Below are positions 15,101 to 27,500 of a stretch of DNA of 64,000 nucleotides, piece by piece (within the stretch, counting starts at the first letter, position 1; each line of letters opens with the position of its first letter). The position numbers were made by a program, and so were the translations under genes. Origin of the DNA: Lucifuga dentata (Eukaryota > Chordata > Actinopteri > Ophidiiformes > Bythitidae); assembly GCA_014773175.1 (NCBI GenBank), contig VXCM01002588.1, positions 159,226-223,225 of the forward strand. The letters run 5' to 3'. The notes beneath the pieces are model-generated. The model did not search any database, was not told the origin of the DNA, and saw only the letters and a list, made by a program, of their open reading frames with translations.

Positions 15101-18100
15101 TTTACTAGGTTTTGTTTGCTTTTATGAATGTCAGAACATTTATTCAAGAAAAGGATCTGAAAGTCAACTCAATAATATCTTTATGCCTGACATCTGACCT
15201 CACGGTGTCCATATGCATTAAACGCAACATGTACAACTCCAAGGAGGTTAAATCAAACACACGAGATTCATACATGCAGGATTTGACCTCAGTCTGTGTC
15301 CAGAATCGGCACCGTGATTCCCACCGTGACCCTGATCAAAATTCAATGAATTTTCCATGATTTTCCATTATGAAGTCAGAGCACTTCCTTGGTCTGAAAA
15401 TTTTATTCCTCCTCTTTCTTACTCTTTAATTTAGGAAGGTTACTCAGGGTTACCAGTGTGGCTTCTACTAACGCTGGAGTCAATTTTTTTTTTTTTTTTA
15501 AAAGATGACTTTCATCACTGTTGGGCGAAAATCATTCATCTCCAGTCTCAGCGATTGTTGTGAGGGGAAATTAATTTTGTGCATTATTGCTGACATCTGA
15601 TCATTAAAAACTGAGAGTGGCAAGAAAAAACATGAGACGTGCAAATTAATGTCTCTCTTCAGACTTCAGTGTTTCCCATACACAGGCTTTACTTGGCCCG
15701 TCCAAGTAAATGAAGACCCACCCAGGTATCGCAGGACGACACAGCTTTAAAAACAATACAAATGTGACAGGCTGTCACACACACAGAGGCGCACACAGAG
15801 CGAGAAGATGAACCATGACATGTATATTTCTATTTGAAAGAACAGAATGGGATCGTGTCGGGGNTGGTGGCTTGGATACATGGCATGCCTGCCTACTGCC
15901 ACAAGTACATTTTCAACCTGTGGGAAACATTGCTTCAAAGTTTAGTTACAAGTTATTTACCATGGACTAACTGGATACAAAACTCTTTGATTTGTGTATT
16001 ATGTTTATGAGATCATATGCTTTGCTCCAAAATGAGAAAACATGACAATATTTTTTAGCTCTGCTTGAAATTCCCAAATATTACCTGATTTCTCAAGGTG
16101 GAAAAAAATATCCATAATCACTGGAATGATATGTCAGAATGATTCAGGTTTATGATTCTGCGTGAAGCAGCTGATTGGACAGGCGAGCAGTTAGAGGAAG
16201 GGGATTTGTACTTACTTCTGGCCTTGCTTCCAGCAGGCGTCGTCCACAGGGTGATAATTCGGCCTGGACGGCTCGTACTCTGTCTTACGTGAAGACTTCT
16301 CACTGAGGAAGAATACGGTAAGAAACAGTGAGTCAGTTGTTGACAGAATGATGGTGATTTCTTTCTCATGCAGTCTTTCTTTATTATTTTTGCTAGTTAT
16401 TTCACATTGGAAAAAATATGAACTGCAGAAAACAGAAGAATTTAAAAAAAAAAAACACAAGCAGCAGTATATAAAGTCAATATACAAAAAGCAGATGGCA
16501 GCCAAAAAACACAGGTTTTTGCCTGAAAGACTTGCCAGAAACAGGAAAGAAACCAAGCAGACGCGTCTGGGTTTATCACAGGAATGAGACACTTAAAATC
16601 TTTTTGCTGTCAAAATTCATGTGGTACTAACAAAAAAAAGAGGTAAGAAAAAAAATAGGTATTTGGCAGTAACAGCTTCTCAAATAATGAGATCTGCTTC
16701 CTTTATGTAACATTATTAACCAGTGAATATTAGCTGAATGTTACTGAGACAAACAGAGAAGTTTTAAAGGACCATACCAACCATTTTGCAAGTTTGAGCC
16801 TAATATGTTAAATTTTCATACACGTAACATTACTGACAATCATTTCCTACAGGAAAAACCGTATTTCAGCTTTCCTGATATTTTGCAAAATCTCCTAATC
16901 TTTCAAAATCTTTGAAAGGCTCAAACATGTAAAATTGATGGTATGGTCCTTTAAGTCACAATTTTGGGTTCCAACAACTTGTGATGGGTGTCGGGTCACT
17001 ATTTCAACAGATCAAGCAATGGCCGTGCTTCAAACACCACGCATGTCTCATCTCTAACTTCATGCGTGAAGCACAGACATATCATGGCGGGTCAGAGGTC
17101 ACTGAATGGGATACACACAGTGGCTCCTGCAGAGATTGAACCCACTACCTTTCGGTTACAGGACGTCTCCTACCACCAACATGCAGGTGAGGTATCTTTT
17201 TCATCAAACCCAAGCTCCTTTTGCAGTCGTGCCTCACCCTTTCAAGTCTTTGCTCTCTTCCGCTGCACTCTTTGTCGCCACACTCGTCTTTTTCTCTCCC
17301 TCATTCTTGTCTGGTTTCTCTGTCTTCACTGCAGCTTTTCTGGGAGCTATAGAAGAAAATAAGTGAAAGGAAGGCATGTATTTTGCATTCTTTCCTAAAT
17401 GATAAAAGCAAAGCACATTTACGGACGCGTTTTTTTTTTTTGTGCAAGCACAGAGCTATGCAAATTCCTCCCTCACCAAAGAAACTGCTGATGGGGGCTT
17501 TCCTGGCCGGCTCCTTATCTTTCTGCTCTTTTGCTTGTTTCGGCTCTTTTGCCATTTGACTTTTTGGGCTCTCATTTCCCTTTTGCATATCCTTTTCAAC
17601 CACGTCCTCCTTGCCAACAGCAGGCCCTTTCTCATAATCCGTCTCCTTCCCTACTTCATTTTTCTTTTCCACACCTTCAGCTTTCTCATCAGAATGTTTT
17701 TTCTCCACCTGCTCCTCCTCCTCCTTGGCCTCCTCTCCTTTCCCTTTCTTCTTCTCCACCTCCTCGTCTGGTCTGCTGGCTTCGGTCACTGCCTTTTCAA
17801 TTCTTTCTTCCTTTGCTCCCTCCTCCATGGGTTCACCAGCGTCCCCTATAGAGGGCGAGAGAAAGGAAGCAGAGTCATTGAAGAGATAAATGCCAGCAGA
17901 TTTACTGAGGCTGACCTGTTTTTTGTGAGCCTGTGTTTGAAGATAGTTTTCAACATAACAGCCTTCTTCAGTAAAATGCCGCAGGTTATAATTTTTGAGG
18001 TTTTCTTTTTAACCCAAGACAGTCAAGGCAAGAGAGAAATGATAATATTGACAAAGCGGTAGCACAGAGTCCCTGCAGACAAACCTTAGGTCATGATGCT

Positions 18101-21100
18101 GGCTGCAAACTTTAACTTTCACATTCAGTCAAAAAGATTGGTGGAGTTACTTTTGAGTTTTCTACTGGCCAAGTTGCATTTTAGAAAAGAGAGAAGTTTT
18201 TGTTTTATTTTTTGTTTTTTTGCCAAACCACCTGCTGGGCTTCTTGCTATAAAATAATAAAAACTGATTAACTATGCTCTGATGATCTCACTACAAAATA
18301 TTTTTACATTTTTGCCCTGAAGAATAAATCATGTCAGAATGTAGACAAGCACACAAGGCAAAAATCAAAGCAGCTTTGTTGGGCTCCAATGGTGCCTGAA
18401 TAACCGGCCAATAAATCACAAAACATGAATCCCACATGTGCTATTTCAATAAGGCCTTTTTTTCCATCTATAACTTAATTTCTTACTATTCATATTAGTA
18501 TTCATATCTACTGGATTTGTGCAGGTATAGCAGTTGTACAATAGGACAAATCATTCTGAAACTCGATCTTACTCTTCATCAATCAGGCATCAAAACTACA
18601 GGCAATCTGACTGCAAACTTATTTTTAAAATAGTCAAGATACTGGTACAAGATGCTAAACATGCTTTTTCCCCCCAAAATCTAAGGGCGTTTTTCACACC
18701 TACAATGTATGGTCAGATTCAATCAGATGAAGGTTCCATCCTCCTGTTCAGCCACCAGAAGTTAAAGGACCATACCACCCATTTTGCATGTTTGAGCCCA
18801 AATATATTCAATTTTCATACGTTACATTACTTACAATCATTTCCCAAAGGATAAAACTGTATTTCAGCTTTCCTGATATTTTGCAAAATCTTTCAAAATC
18901 AAACATTCAAGTGATACACCCACCTTAAAAATCGATGTTTCGCCTGCTAATAGTTACACAGCCTTACGAAGTNAAAAAAAAAAAAAAAAAAACCTGAATA
19001 CGTCTTGTTCGCGATGATGGATTACCTACCCAAGAATGTTTCAAGTATCAGTTGATTTTAATAGCATACCAGAATTAACTGAAACCAATGGCAGTCTGGA
19101 AGGTTGGAAAAACAATTTTAATTCACAGTTCCGGTAGTATGCTTTGGGAAATGACTGTCAGTAAAGTTACGTGTATGAAAATTGAATATATTAGGCTCAA
19201 ACATACAAAATGGTGGTTTGGCTTTAACATGTCTTCTTCACATACCGTGAAGTTATAAAAAGCAACAAGCTTATTTCCAGATGTTGTCTTGAAGTCTAAT
19301 TCAGATTCTGCTGCCATAGTTTACTTGATATTCGCCCTAAATAATGACTATGACTAGGAAAGATGCCAGTTCCACCTTGTTCCATGTTATCCTGGCATAG
19401 TGAACTTTTTCCTGTTCTGAACTGCTTTTCCCAGATATTTCTGATTAACGATTATTCTCATTTGACTTTTGTGAAACCAAACCAAACTAAGTAGTAAATG
19501 CAAAACTGCAACAATTTAGTCTCTAATAATCAGTCTAATAATCAGTAATAATGATCATACTATCTACCAGGATCATCTCTTGAGACATTGTCGTATGCCA
19601 CTAGCGTGTTTTTTAGTTCCTGTTTTAGTCTTATTTCCTCCCGGGTGTCTACACAATTTCTAAACTTTTCCAGACCTGAACAGGATCCAGTTACATTTCT
19701 AATCTTGTGCAGAAATCGTCCCCTGTATTCAGACTTGTAGCTGAGGAAAAGTCGTACCCGTGTTGTTTGTATCCGCCTCCACACGGGGTCGTTTGTTTTG
19801 CTGACCCCGCTCCTCCTTGACCTCGGCTTCCTCTCTCTGACTCTCGCTGCTGCTGCTGCTGCTCTCATCCAGCTTCCTTTTGGGGAACATCTTCCTCGCT
19901 GCACATCAGATGGAAACAGACATCAGATGGAAATAAAACGCATAAATTTACAACTGATCTCATGCCACAATCAAACAGAAAGAGAATGTGGTGATGAAAA
20001 CCAGACTCGCTGCTAGCTTACTGCAGATTCTGGGCGAACAAAACGAGAGTCACAGATACGTGCTTTCCTAATGAAAACACTAATTCCAGCCTGAAAGATA
20101 TTATGCAGCACAGCAGCTTAAAATTCCAGCATCATTTACTCTGTATTTTTGGGTGGAAGAGTTGCTCGGGGGGTAATTTTAATTTTGGTTTCACATCCAC
20201 TTCTGTTTTGGTCCTAGTAAAGGTTCAAGCATAGGCAGCACTGCTAAGGTTTTTCCTTGAGCTTTTATAATGAAACACATTATTTCTGGTCAAATTACAA
20301 AGTTACTTGAATGTGTTTTTTCTCCAGTGGTCGTGGTGGAGTTGCTGCTGAAAGCGAACTGAGGAAACGCAGCAGCCATCAAACGCAATGATGATCAGAT
20401 GATGAAAAGAATATGAGCCTTTTCCTGCTGCTAAAGTGGGACGACAGAAACAAAGTGAGAGAGAAGGCTCTTCCCAAATGAAAACAATCCTGAAATGCTT
20501 TAAACTGTAAGCAGCTTCTGTTTGCCTCTGATATATCCGACATTTCAAGTGCAGCCTGCTTTAAGACAAACATACACAGAGACCAAATATCAGCATTCAG
20601 GCTCCTACAGAATACATTTTTCACATTTATGTAGTCGTACATGTTGTCAGCCGCTCAGATCAGTATAAACACCTGCCAGATTTCGTGGCGCTTTGAAACT
20701 TGTAAGGAGGCAGTGGTGGCCTAAAGGTTAGAGAAGCAAACTCGTGACTGAAGGGTCGCTGGTTCAATCCCTGGCCTGGCAGGAAAAATCTGGGTTGGGG
20801 AGGTGAATGAGCAGCGCCTGCCCCTCCCTAATTAACACCACTGAGGTGCCCTTGAGCAAGGCACCTTACCCCCAAATGCTCCAATGGAGCTGCTCAGTGG
20901 CCAACAGAGNGAGGTGCCCTTGAGCAAGGCACCTTACCCCCAAATGCTCCAATGGAGCTGCTCAGTGGCCAACAGAGAAGTCTGTGGTTGTGGTTGCTTC
21001 CAGGTGTGGGTGTAGGTGTGTGAGCAGGGCGTTCCTAGAAAAGAGCATTAATGCTCAGTGAAACATTCCCTGAATAAATAAAGGTTAAAAAAAAAAAGAA

Positions 21101-21485
21101 GAGAGATACACGCATGTTGGCCCAGATTCATAAACGTTAGCGCATGATTTACCACATTGCTATGCGCAAATATCATGGTGCAACCATGTTCCCTCATTCA
21201 TCAACACCTGTTAGTGACATATTTTAGCATTAGCCTTGGAAGAGGCATTACTGTGGTATTTCCTTATTTGCATGTCATGGTAGATATTCATAAAACAAAC
21301 CCCATGCAAAAATTGGTAAATTTCAGTGGTATGAAGTCTGGGTGACATTTAAAACTTTATTTGCCTCACGTGTTTTAGTGATCAATAACTTTGATAAACT
21401 CACTCAGCTGATTAATCAGTTTTTAAATGGTGAGTTTTGACCCGATCTCAGCTTCACCTGCTGCGCTGTGCACGTCTGAGTCACT

Positions 21486-21516
<31 letters not shown>

Positions 21517-24500
21517 TGTGCAGCGCGNACGTCTGAGTCACTCACATACACACACACACACACACACACACTGTGCAGCGCGATCAAACTACGGAGGTTA
21601 ATATGCACGTTTACCTGTTATTTTAGCGTCGGTCATTTAAAATGAGGATCTCTAGTTTCCTTCGCCGATTTATCGGTTTAAAACCAGATGAGTCAGGATA
21701 AATAGTGGCTGATAAATATGCAGCAGCTCATTAACACGCTGATCTTCACTGGCTTTTACCTGACACACCTCNTGGCTGATAAATATGCAGCAGCTCATTA
21801 ACACGCTGATCTTCACTGGCTTTTACCTGACACACCTCACAGCAATGCTACCTTCATGTCACAGTGGTGTGCTGATTATCATAGGAGAAGTTTTATGAAT
21901 GAGCTTTAATTATTACACCGCACATTTTGGTAACACTACACCCATAGCACTATTATTTATGAATCTGGCCCGTTGTGTTTTGTGTTCTGTGTGTTTTTTG
22001 GGAGTGAGGCAGCGACACCACACATGAAATCATCAGATTTGTCAGACAATTTTCTAACTTTCCGTGCTTTTTGTTCTTTTGCTTAAATACAGCAACAACA
22101 ACATCCATCTGCATGTCCGCCTCCATTTTGGACAATTGAACCTGGTTGTGTATATAATAGAGGCTGCAAAAGAATCTAATCGGACCATTTTCTAACTTTC
22201 TGGACTTTTTGTTCTCTTGCTCAGGTAAATACAGCAACAAGAACATCCGTCTGCGTTTCCACCTCCATTTTGGACAATAATCGAACCTGGCTGTGTGTAT
22301 AATTAAGGCTGTAAAAGAAATTAATAAACAATCAGCTGTAGTATTGGGAACACTTGCTCTACAAGTTTCATGAATGCACAGTCAACAGAAACAACATATC
22401 ACAAGACAATTCAGGAAAAAAAACATGCGCTTTAAAGTGTGTTCAGCAGATGAGCACAAATAAGAACACAATGGAGTTCAGGAGTTCTCTGGTTTGAGAC
22501 GAGTCCAGAGGTCAATTAAATGAGCTTTTTTCCAGCAGACAAACTCATGTATTCACATTGTGTTGCGAATATTTTTTCCCCCTCTTTGTGAAGCAAGTCT
22601 CCATTAGACTCCTGCTAATAAGTAATGAAATAAAGTTGCCTGAGGCAGAAAAACCATCAAACTTGATGTGGAGTCGAAGTTCAGAGTCCCGCAGCTTTTG
22701 AGGAACACTAATCTGGAGTAATTTGGCAGGAAAATGTGACTGACCGGTCTTGCGCTTGGGGATCTCAGAGGGGGAGATGGATGTGGGGGTGCTGGGGGTC
22801 CCTGAAGTAACTGAAGAAGCCGGTGTGGCTGGAGTGGTTGGAGTGACTGGGGTGGCCGGAGCAGGTGGTGGAGACAGAGTGGTGGGAACGGCCTTGAACA
22901 CATCGTCCTATTGGGAAAGACAGGCAGGAGTTAGTGGTTGATGTGTGATGAGAGGCGGTAAAGGCTCAAACGATCGCTTATCACAGCCATGATTTGAACT
23001 GCACACTTTGCATAATGGAAGCTCAGTAGCCCCTGACAACCAGATTTGTGATCAATTTATATTATCCACTAACTGTGCAGAATCCTCTGCCAGTGAACAT
23101 GAAAGTGCACAGATTTACTTTGGTGCCATTTGAAAAAAAAAAAGGAGAAAGAAACAGTATGCAGAATAGAAAAGTCAAACAAGAATCTCCTATCATAAAC
23201 AGGAACATCAAAACCTGTAAAGCAAAGTATTTCAGCAGTTTGGAAAGTGACAGAAAATAATTCTGCAAACTCTGTACAACATAAACCTCAATCAGTGAGA
23301 AACATGTTTGCTCATTTAAGCAAGCACATCATTTGGAACCCCTGGGCTGGATAAACAGGAAGGCTGCTGAAACGAGATGCTACAGCAGGAGCTTAATGAA
23401 TATCAACACCCAGCTTGCAAAACCGTTTTCCAAGAGTTGGTGTCGAGCCGCGTACGTGCAATGTCTCCATTTTCCCAATTATTATTATTGTTGTGCAAAC
23501 TAAAATTCAGTGGTTGTGCTGCTCCATCACAAACGACCCACTCAAGAAAAGAGCATCGCATTTAGCAATTGAAAAACACTTAAACAGGCTTGGGATAGCA
23601 GTAAAATAAAGAGCATTTTTGTGACAGGAGGTTGTGTGTTTGAACGCAAAATGGTTAAAAAAAAAATCAGGGTATTTACAGCGAATGAATAACATTTCTT
23701 ACTCATTAGCAGCTTCTATTAGGTGCTTTTTAAAGAGCACTTCACTTTTTTTTTGGTCTGATGGAGCTGCTCAAGGCCCCAGAAATTGTTAAAAGACGAA
23801 AGGTTAAACCTGAAGACGATCTACAACTCCATACGCAATGTCGTCCTTAACAACTCCATTTCTTTTTATGCCGCTTCGTGCCGGTGGTGGGGGGCAAAGA
23901 AAGGTCACAAACTGTCTGTAAAGAGAAGAGAGGGGAGTTGCCAGTAGCTATTGATTATTTAAAGAAGGATACTGAGGATTTTGCATGTTTGAGACCAACC
24001 TATACAACCTGCATCTGTACATTACTGTTTCCCAAAACATATTACTGGAATGGTACATTTTACATTTGTTTTTCCTACCTTCTACACTGCCATTGGTTTC
24101 GGTTCATTCCTGTACGCTATAAAAATCAACTTGCAGGCTTGAAAAGTGCTGTAATCCATCACAGCAAAAAAAAAAAAAAAAANAAAAAAAAAAAAAAAAG
24201 AAAACATCTCTTGAATTTTTTTGTTGAAGTTACTTAATTTAAGCAATCCAACTCAGAGCTAGCTGCACAGAAGAAAATGTATGTCTCCGCCAGGGAATAT
24301 AGTCCCAGGAGAAGATGGCTTTTACTGAGAAATTAAAACNGAAAATGTATGTCTCCGCCAGGGAATATAGTCCCAGGAGAAGATGGCTTTTACTGAGAAA
24401 TTAAAACAACCATGCCTATTAAAATCACACTAGTGCAGTTCCAGTTCAAAACGTGCCTGTTTGGAAAGGGCCGGACTTTATGGTGTGCACAGCAGCCTGC

Positions 24501-27500
24501 CATAACACGAAATCTAAAATGCAGTTTTATGTTGTGGAATGTAATGTGTACACGGGGAGTATTTATTGGGCTCAAATGTGTAAAACTACAGGTATGGTCC
24601 TTGAACAGTATGAAAGTGGTTATACTGTACAACTAACAGTTATAATTTCATATATTTAAACGATGTAAAATTGAATTCAAATTGAATTCAAATAAAAACA
24701 AAAGGTGAACTGTTCCAACTTCCTTTGATTAAAAAAATGAATAATTCATGACACATTACCTGAAAATGAGTAAGGAAAGTATATACCAAACAATAGGTGG
24801 CTGAGTGAAAGCCAAAACCAAAAAGCATCCCTTTTCACCTTCAAAATATAGCTTATTTCTGACAAATGCATAAACATTATGACTCATCAAGCCATTACTA
24901 AGGCTTTGTTTAGTAATGAGAAAACTATCTTTCATAAACAATAAGCGCTGACAGCTCTGAGCTTCATATCAGCCTGAATATCTACAACAGAAATGTAAAA
25001 CATCTGATAGTTACACCGTGACTTTTACTCTGCAAATAAAAGCATCTATGGAGTTTCAAAGAGAGAGAATACATCCAGTAAAAAGAACGACTTCATCTTT
25101 CAACTTTATAACATCAGACAGCTGGTATATAAACTATGTCTGCTCTGTCTTTTTATATAATCATGTCCTCTTACACTCGCGCACGCGCGTGTATATGTGT
25201 GCGTCAGGATGCACCATAAAACTCAATTTATTTTTCACAAATGTCAGAGAAACTCCCGTCCGCACGCAGCATTCAGTGATCAAATCGACTCTGACGGCCG
25301 AATCAAGAAGCGTAAAGTAGCTTTTACCTTTTCCCGTTTCCCGGCCGCCTCTCTGTTCCCTTGTCCTTTGGAAGCCACTTGCTCTTTTACAAGCGGCGCC
25401 TCGTCGTCATCGCTGTCCAGGATCTGACGGCTGCGCTTGGCAACCTTCTTGATGGGTGAATCAGCCTCTTGGACGCCGTTCTGCACCTTGAGAGGACTTT
25501 TGACTGGTCTGGAGATAAGAGCAAACAAGTTGAAATGCCAGGCAATTCAAATGAATATCACCACCATCTTCACTTATATGGCTCTTCTCCAAAGCATAGC
25601 TTCAGGTTTTTTTTTTTATTAAGAATTAAAATACGCATCAAGACCACGGCAAAACCAAATAAAAACTGAGAAATATAAAATCAAGGCGAGTTGTAAAAAA
25701 GACAGAGAGAGAAGTCAAGACAATGACGGAAAGGTCACTACATAAAAGAAAGTCTATTAAAGTGAGTTTTAAGGTGTAATTCACAGAGGGTACAGTTACA
25801 AATAATGAATATTCAATCATCAAAGCAATAATACTGAGCTCAGAGATGAGAAACAAATTATCGTACCTTGTGATAATTAATACTCGTAACAAGACGTTTT
25901 ACTGGCTAACACAGAACTCAGACTCGTACTGCATGAATATTCAAAGAGCGAGAAAATGTTTTTGAGGCTTCAATACCTCAATCAGTTTCAAAATGAAAGC
26001 TGCATTAATATACCAAGAAGTAATAATCTCCTACATATGTCTGCTGACACAATTAATCAATTAGTCATTAAACATAAAAATAACTAACTGATCAATTGTT
26101 TCAGTTATGTAATATGTTAAAGTATCAAACATTTGCTTGTTGATATCATTTCGATTTTTTTGACTGATTGTTTTGGCTTCTGGGAACTTTTCACAGGCAT
26201 TTCTTTAGATTTGACACTTTATAGACAAACTGATTCATCTCTATCCCGTTTCTCTCAGAGTCTTGGTAAAAATGCACGTTAAGCTTTTTAGATGCGTCAA
26301 TAGTTCTGCTGCTTCTGTGTTAAGTGACAAAAAAAGACAATAGAAGTGCAAATTCAGCATTCATCGATCATTGGCTTCGTGAAAAACTTTAAACTGGATT
26401 GTTTGATAAAGCTTATTGATAAACTAGCATGCTGGTATATTAGTTAATTCCCCTTTAAAACAATTATCACCAGAAGCTGTACAATTCAAGCAGGTAAAGT
26501 GTCAAATTACACACCAATGGCTACACACTTAGTAGAATTTGGACATAAAAGTGTATACACCATCAAATGAATAGCAGTTTTTTTTGGTTTTTTTTTTGTT
26601 TGTTTTTTTTTTTATTCAAAGCCTGAACTCAAAAATAATCATATTAGGAAAATGAATTAAACATTTAAAAAAAAAACAAAAACATAATACCCTGGATTAC
26701 TGTGCCATAAATCTTCAACTAATATTTTGAGAAAGCACATTTTTTCTTTCTGAGTCTTACTAAATAAGTCTTGATTAGCTTTGCCGTTCTTTGATTGACT
26801 TGGATGTGTTTTGGGTCATTTTCGTGTTGGAAATTCTTCCTAAACTTCAGCTTTCTGACAGAGCTCTTGAAGTTTTGTACCAAAATAACTTGACATTTGG
26901 AGCTATTTATATTTCTTCTATTCTGCCAGAAGCCCCTGTCCCATATGAAGAGAATTAGACCCCTAAACACAACTTACAGACAATAACTTGATTGTTGTTT
27001 TTATAAGAAGTTAATTCCGTAGGCCTCTTGTCCTCATTGCCTTCTGTTTGTTTTCCCACTTCATGGCAGAAATACCCTGCATAGTATGAAGAATGAGTAC
27101 TATGCAGACACTTACTAACAGTGTGTCCACTTCCTGTTCTCTGCAGAAGACAAGGAAAGTCTTACTTACTCCTTCACTGGCTTGTCAACTTTCTTTTTAA
27201 TATCTTTGTCCTTGTTCTTGGGCTGAAAGAATGATCTGGTGGAGAAAAGGAAGTAAAAAGAAAATAGTTAATGTTACTGGCCTGCTGGGAGACACTAAGT
27301 AAATTAGATTAGTTATAAGATGAAAGGAGCTAGCAATTGACTGAGCAAGTCTTAATCAAGTTTAGCAAGAAGCTTTGAAAGGGATAAACAAATAAAGTTG
27401 TAAATTGATAGGCAGTGTTCGTGTAGGTTTGTTCATCTGACAAGGACTTGTTTGTCTTTTGGTTCGTCACGAAGTGAAACCTCGCATCATAACAATCAAT

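Larger units (their letters stand above)
17846..22744. other. lig1 introns 5 and 4
   Basis: 17846-19757 holds the TTAA element at 18762. 19899-22744 holds the SINE, the GGCCCAGATTCAT element and the 138-bp tandem duplication. The remaining sequence is non-coding. Confidence 0.8.

Noticed and set aside
17442..18062. 206-codon plus-strand frame rich in Leu and Phe
   Set aside because: It is antisense to the Glu/Lys-rich lig1 exon 6, where composition removes stops on the opposite strand.
20706..20790. A tRNA gene
   Set aside because: A- and B-box-like motifs are present, but the arms do not form a cloverleaf and the sequence runs into a SINE body with a poly-A tail.
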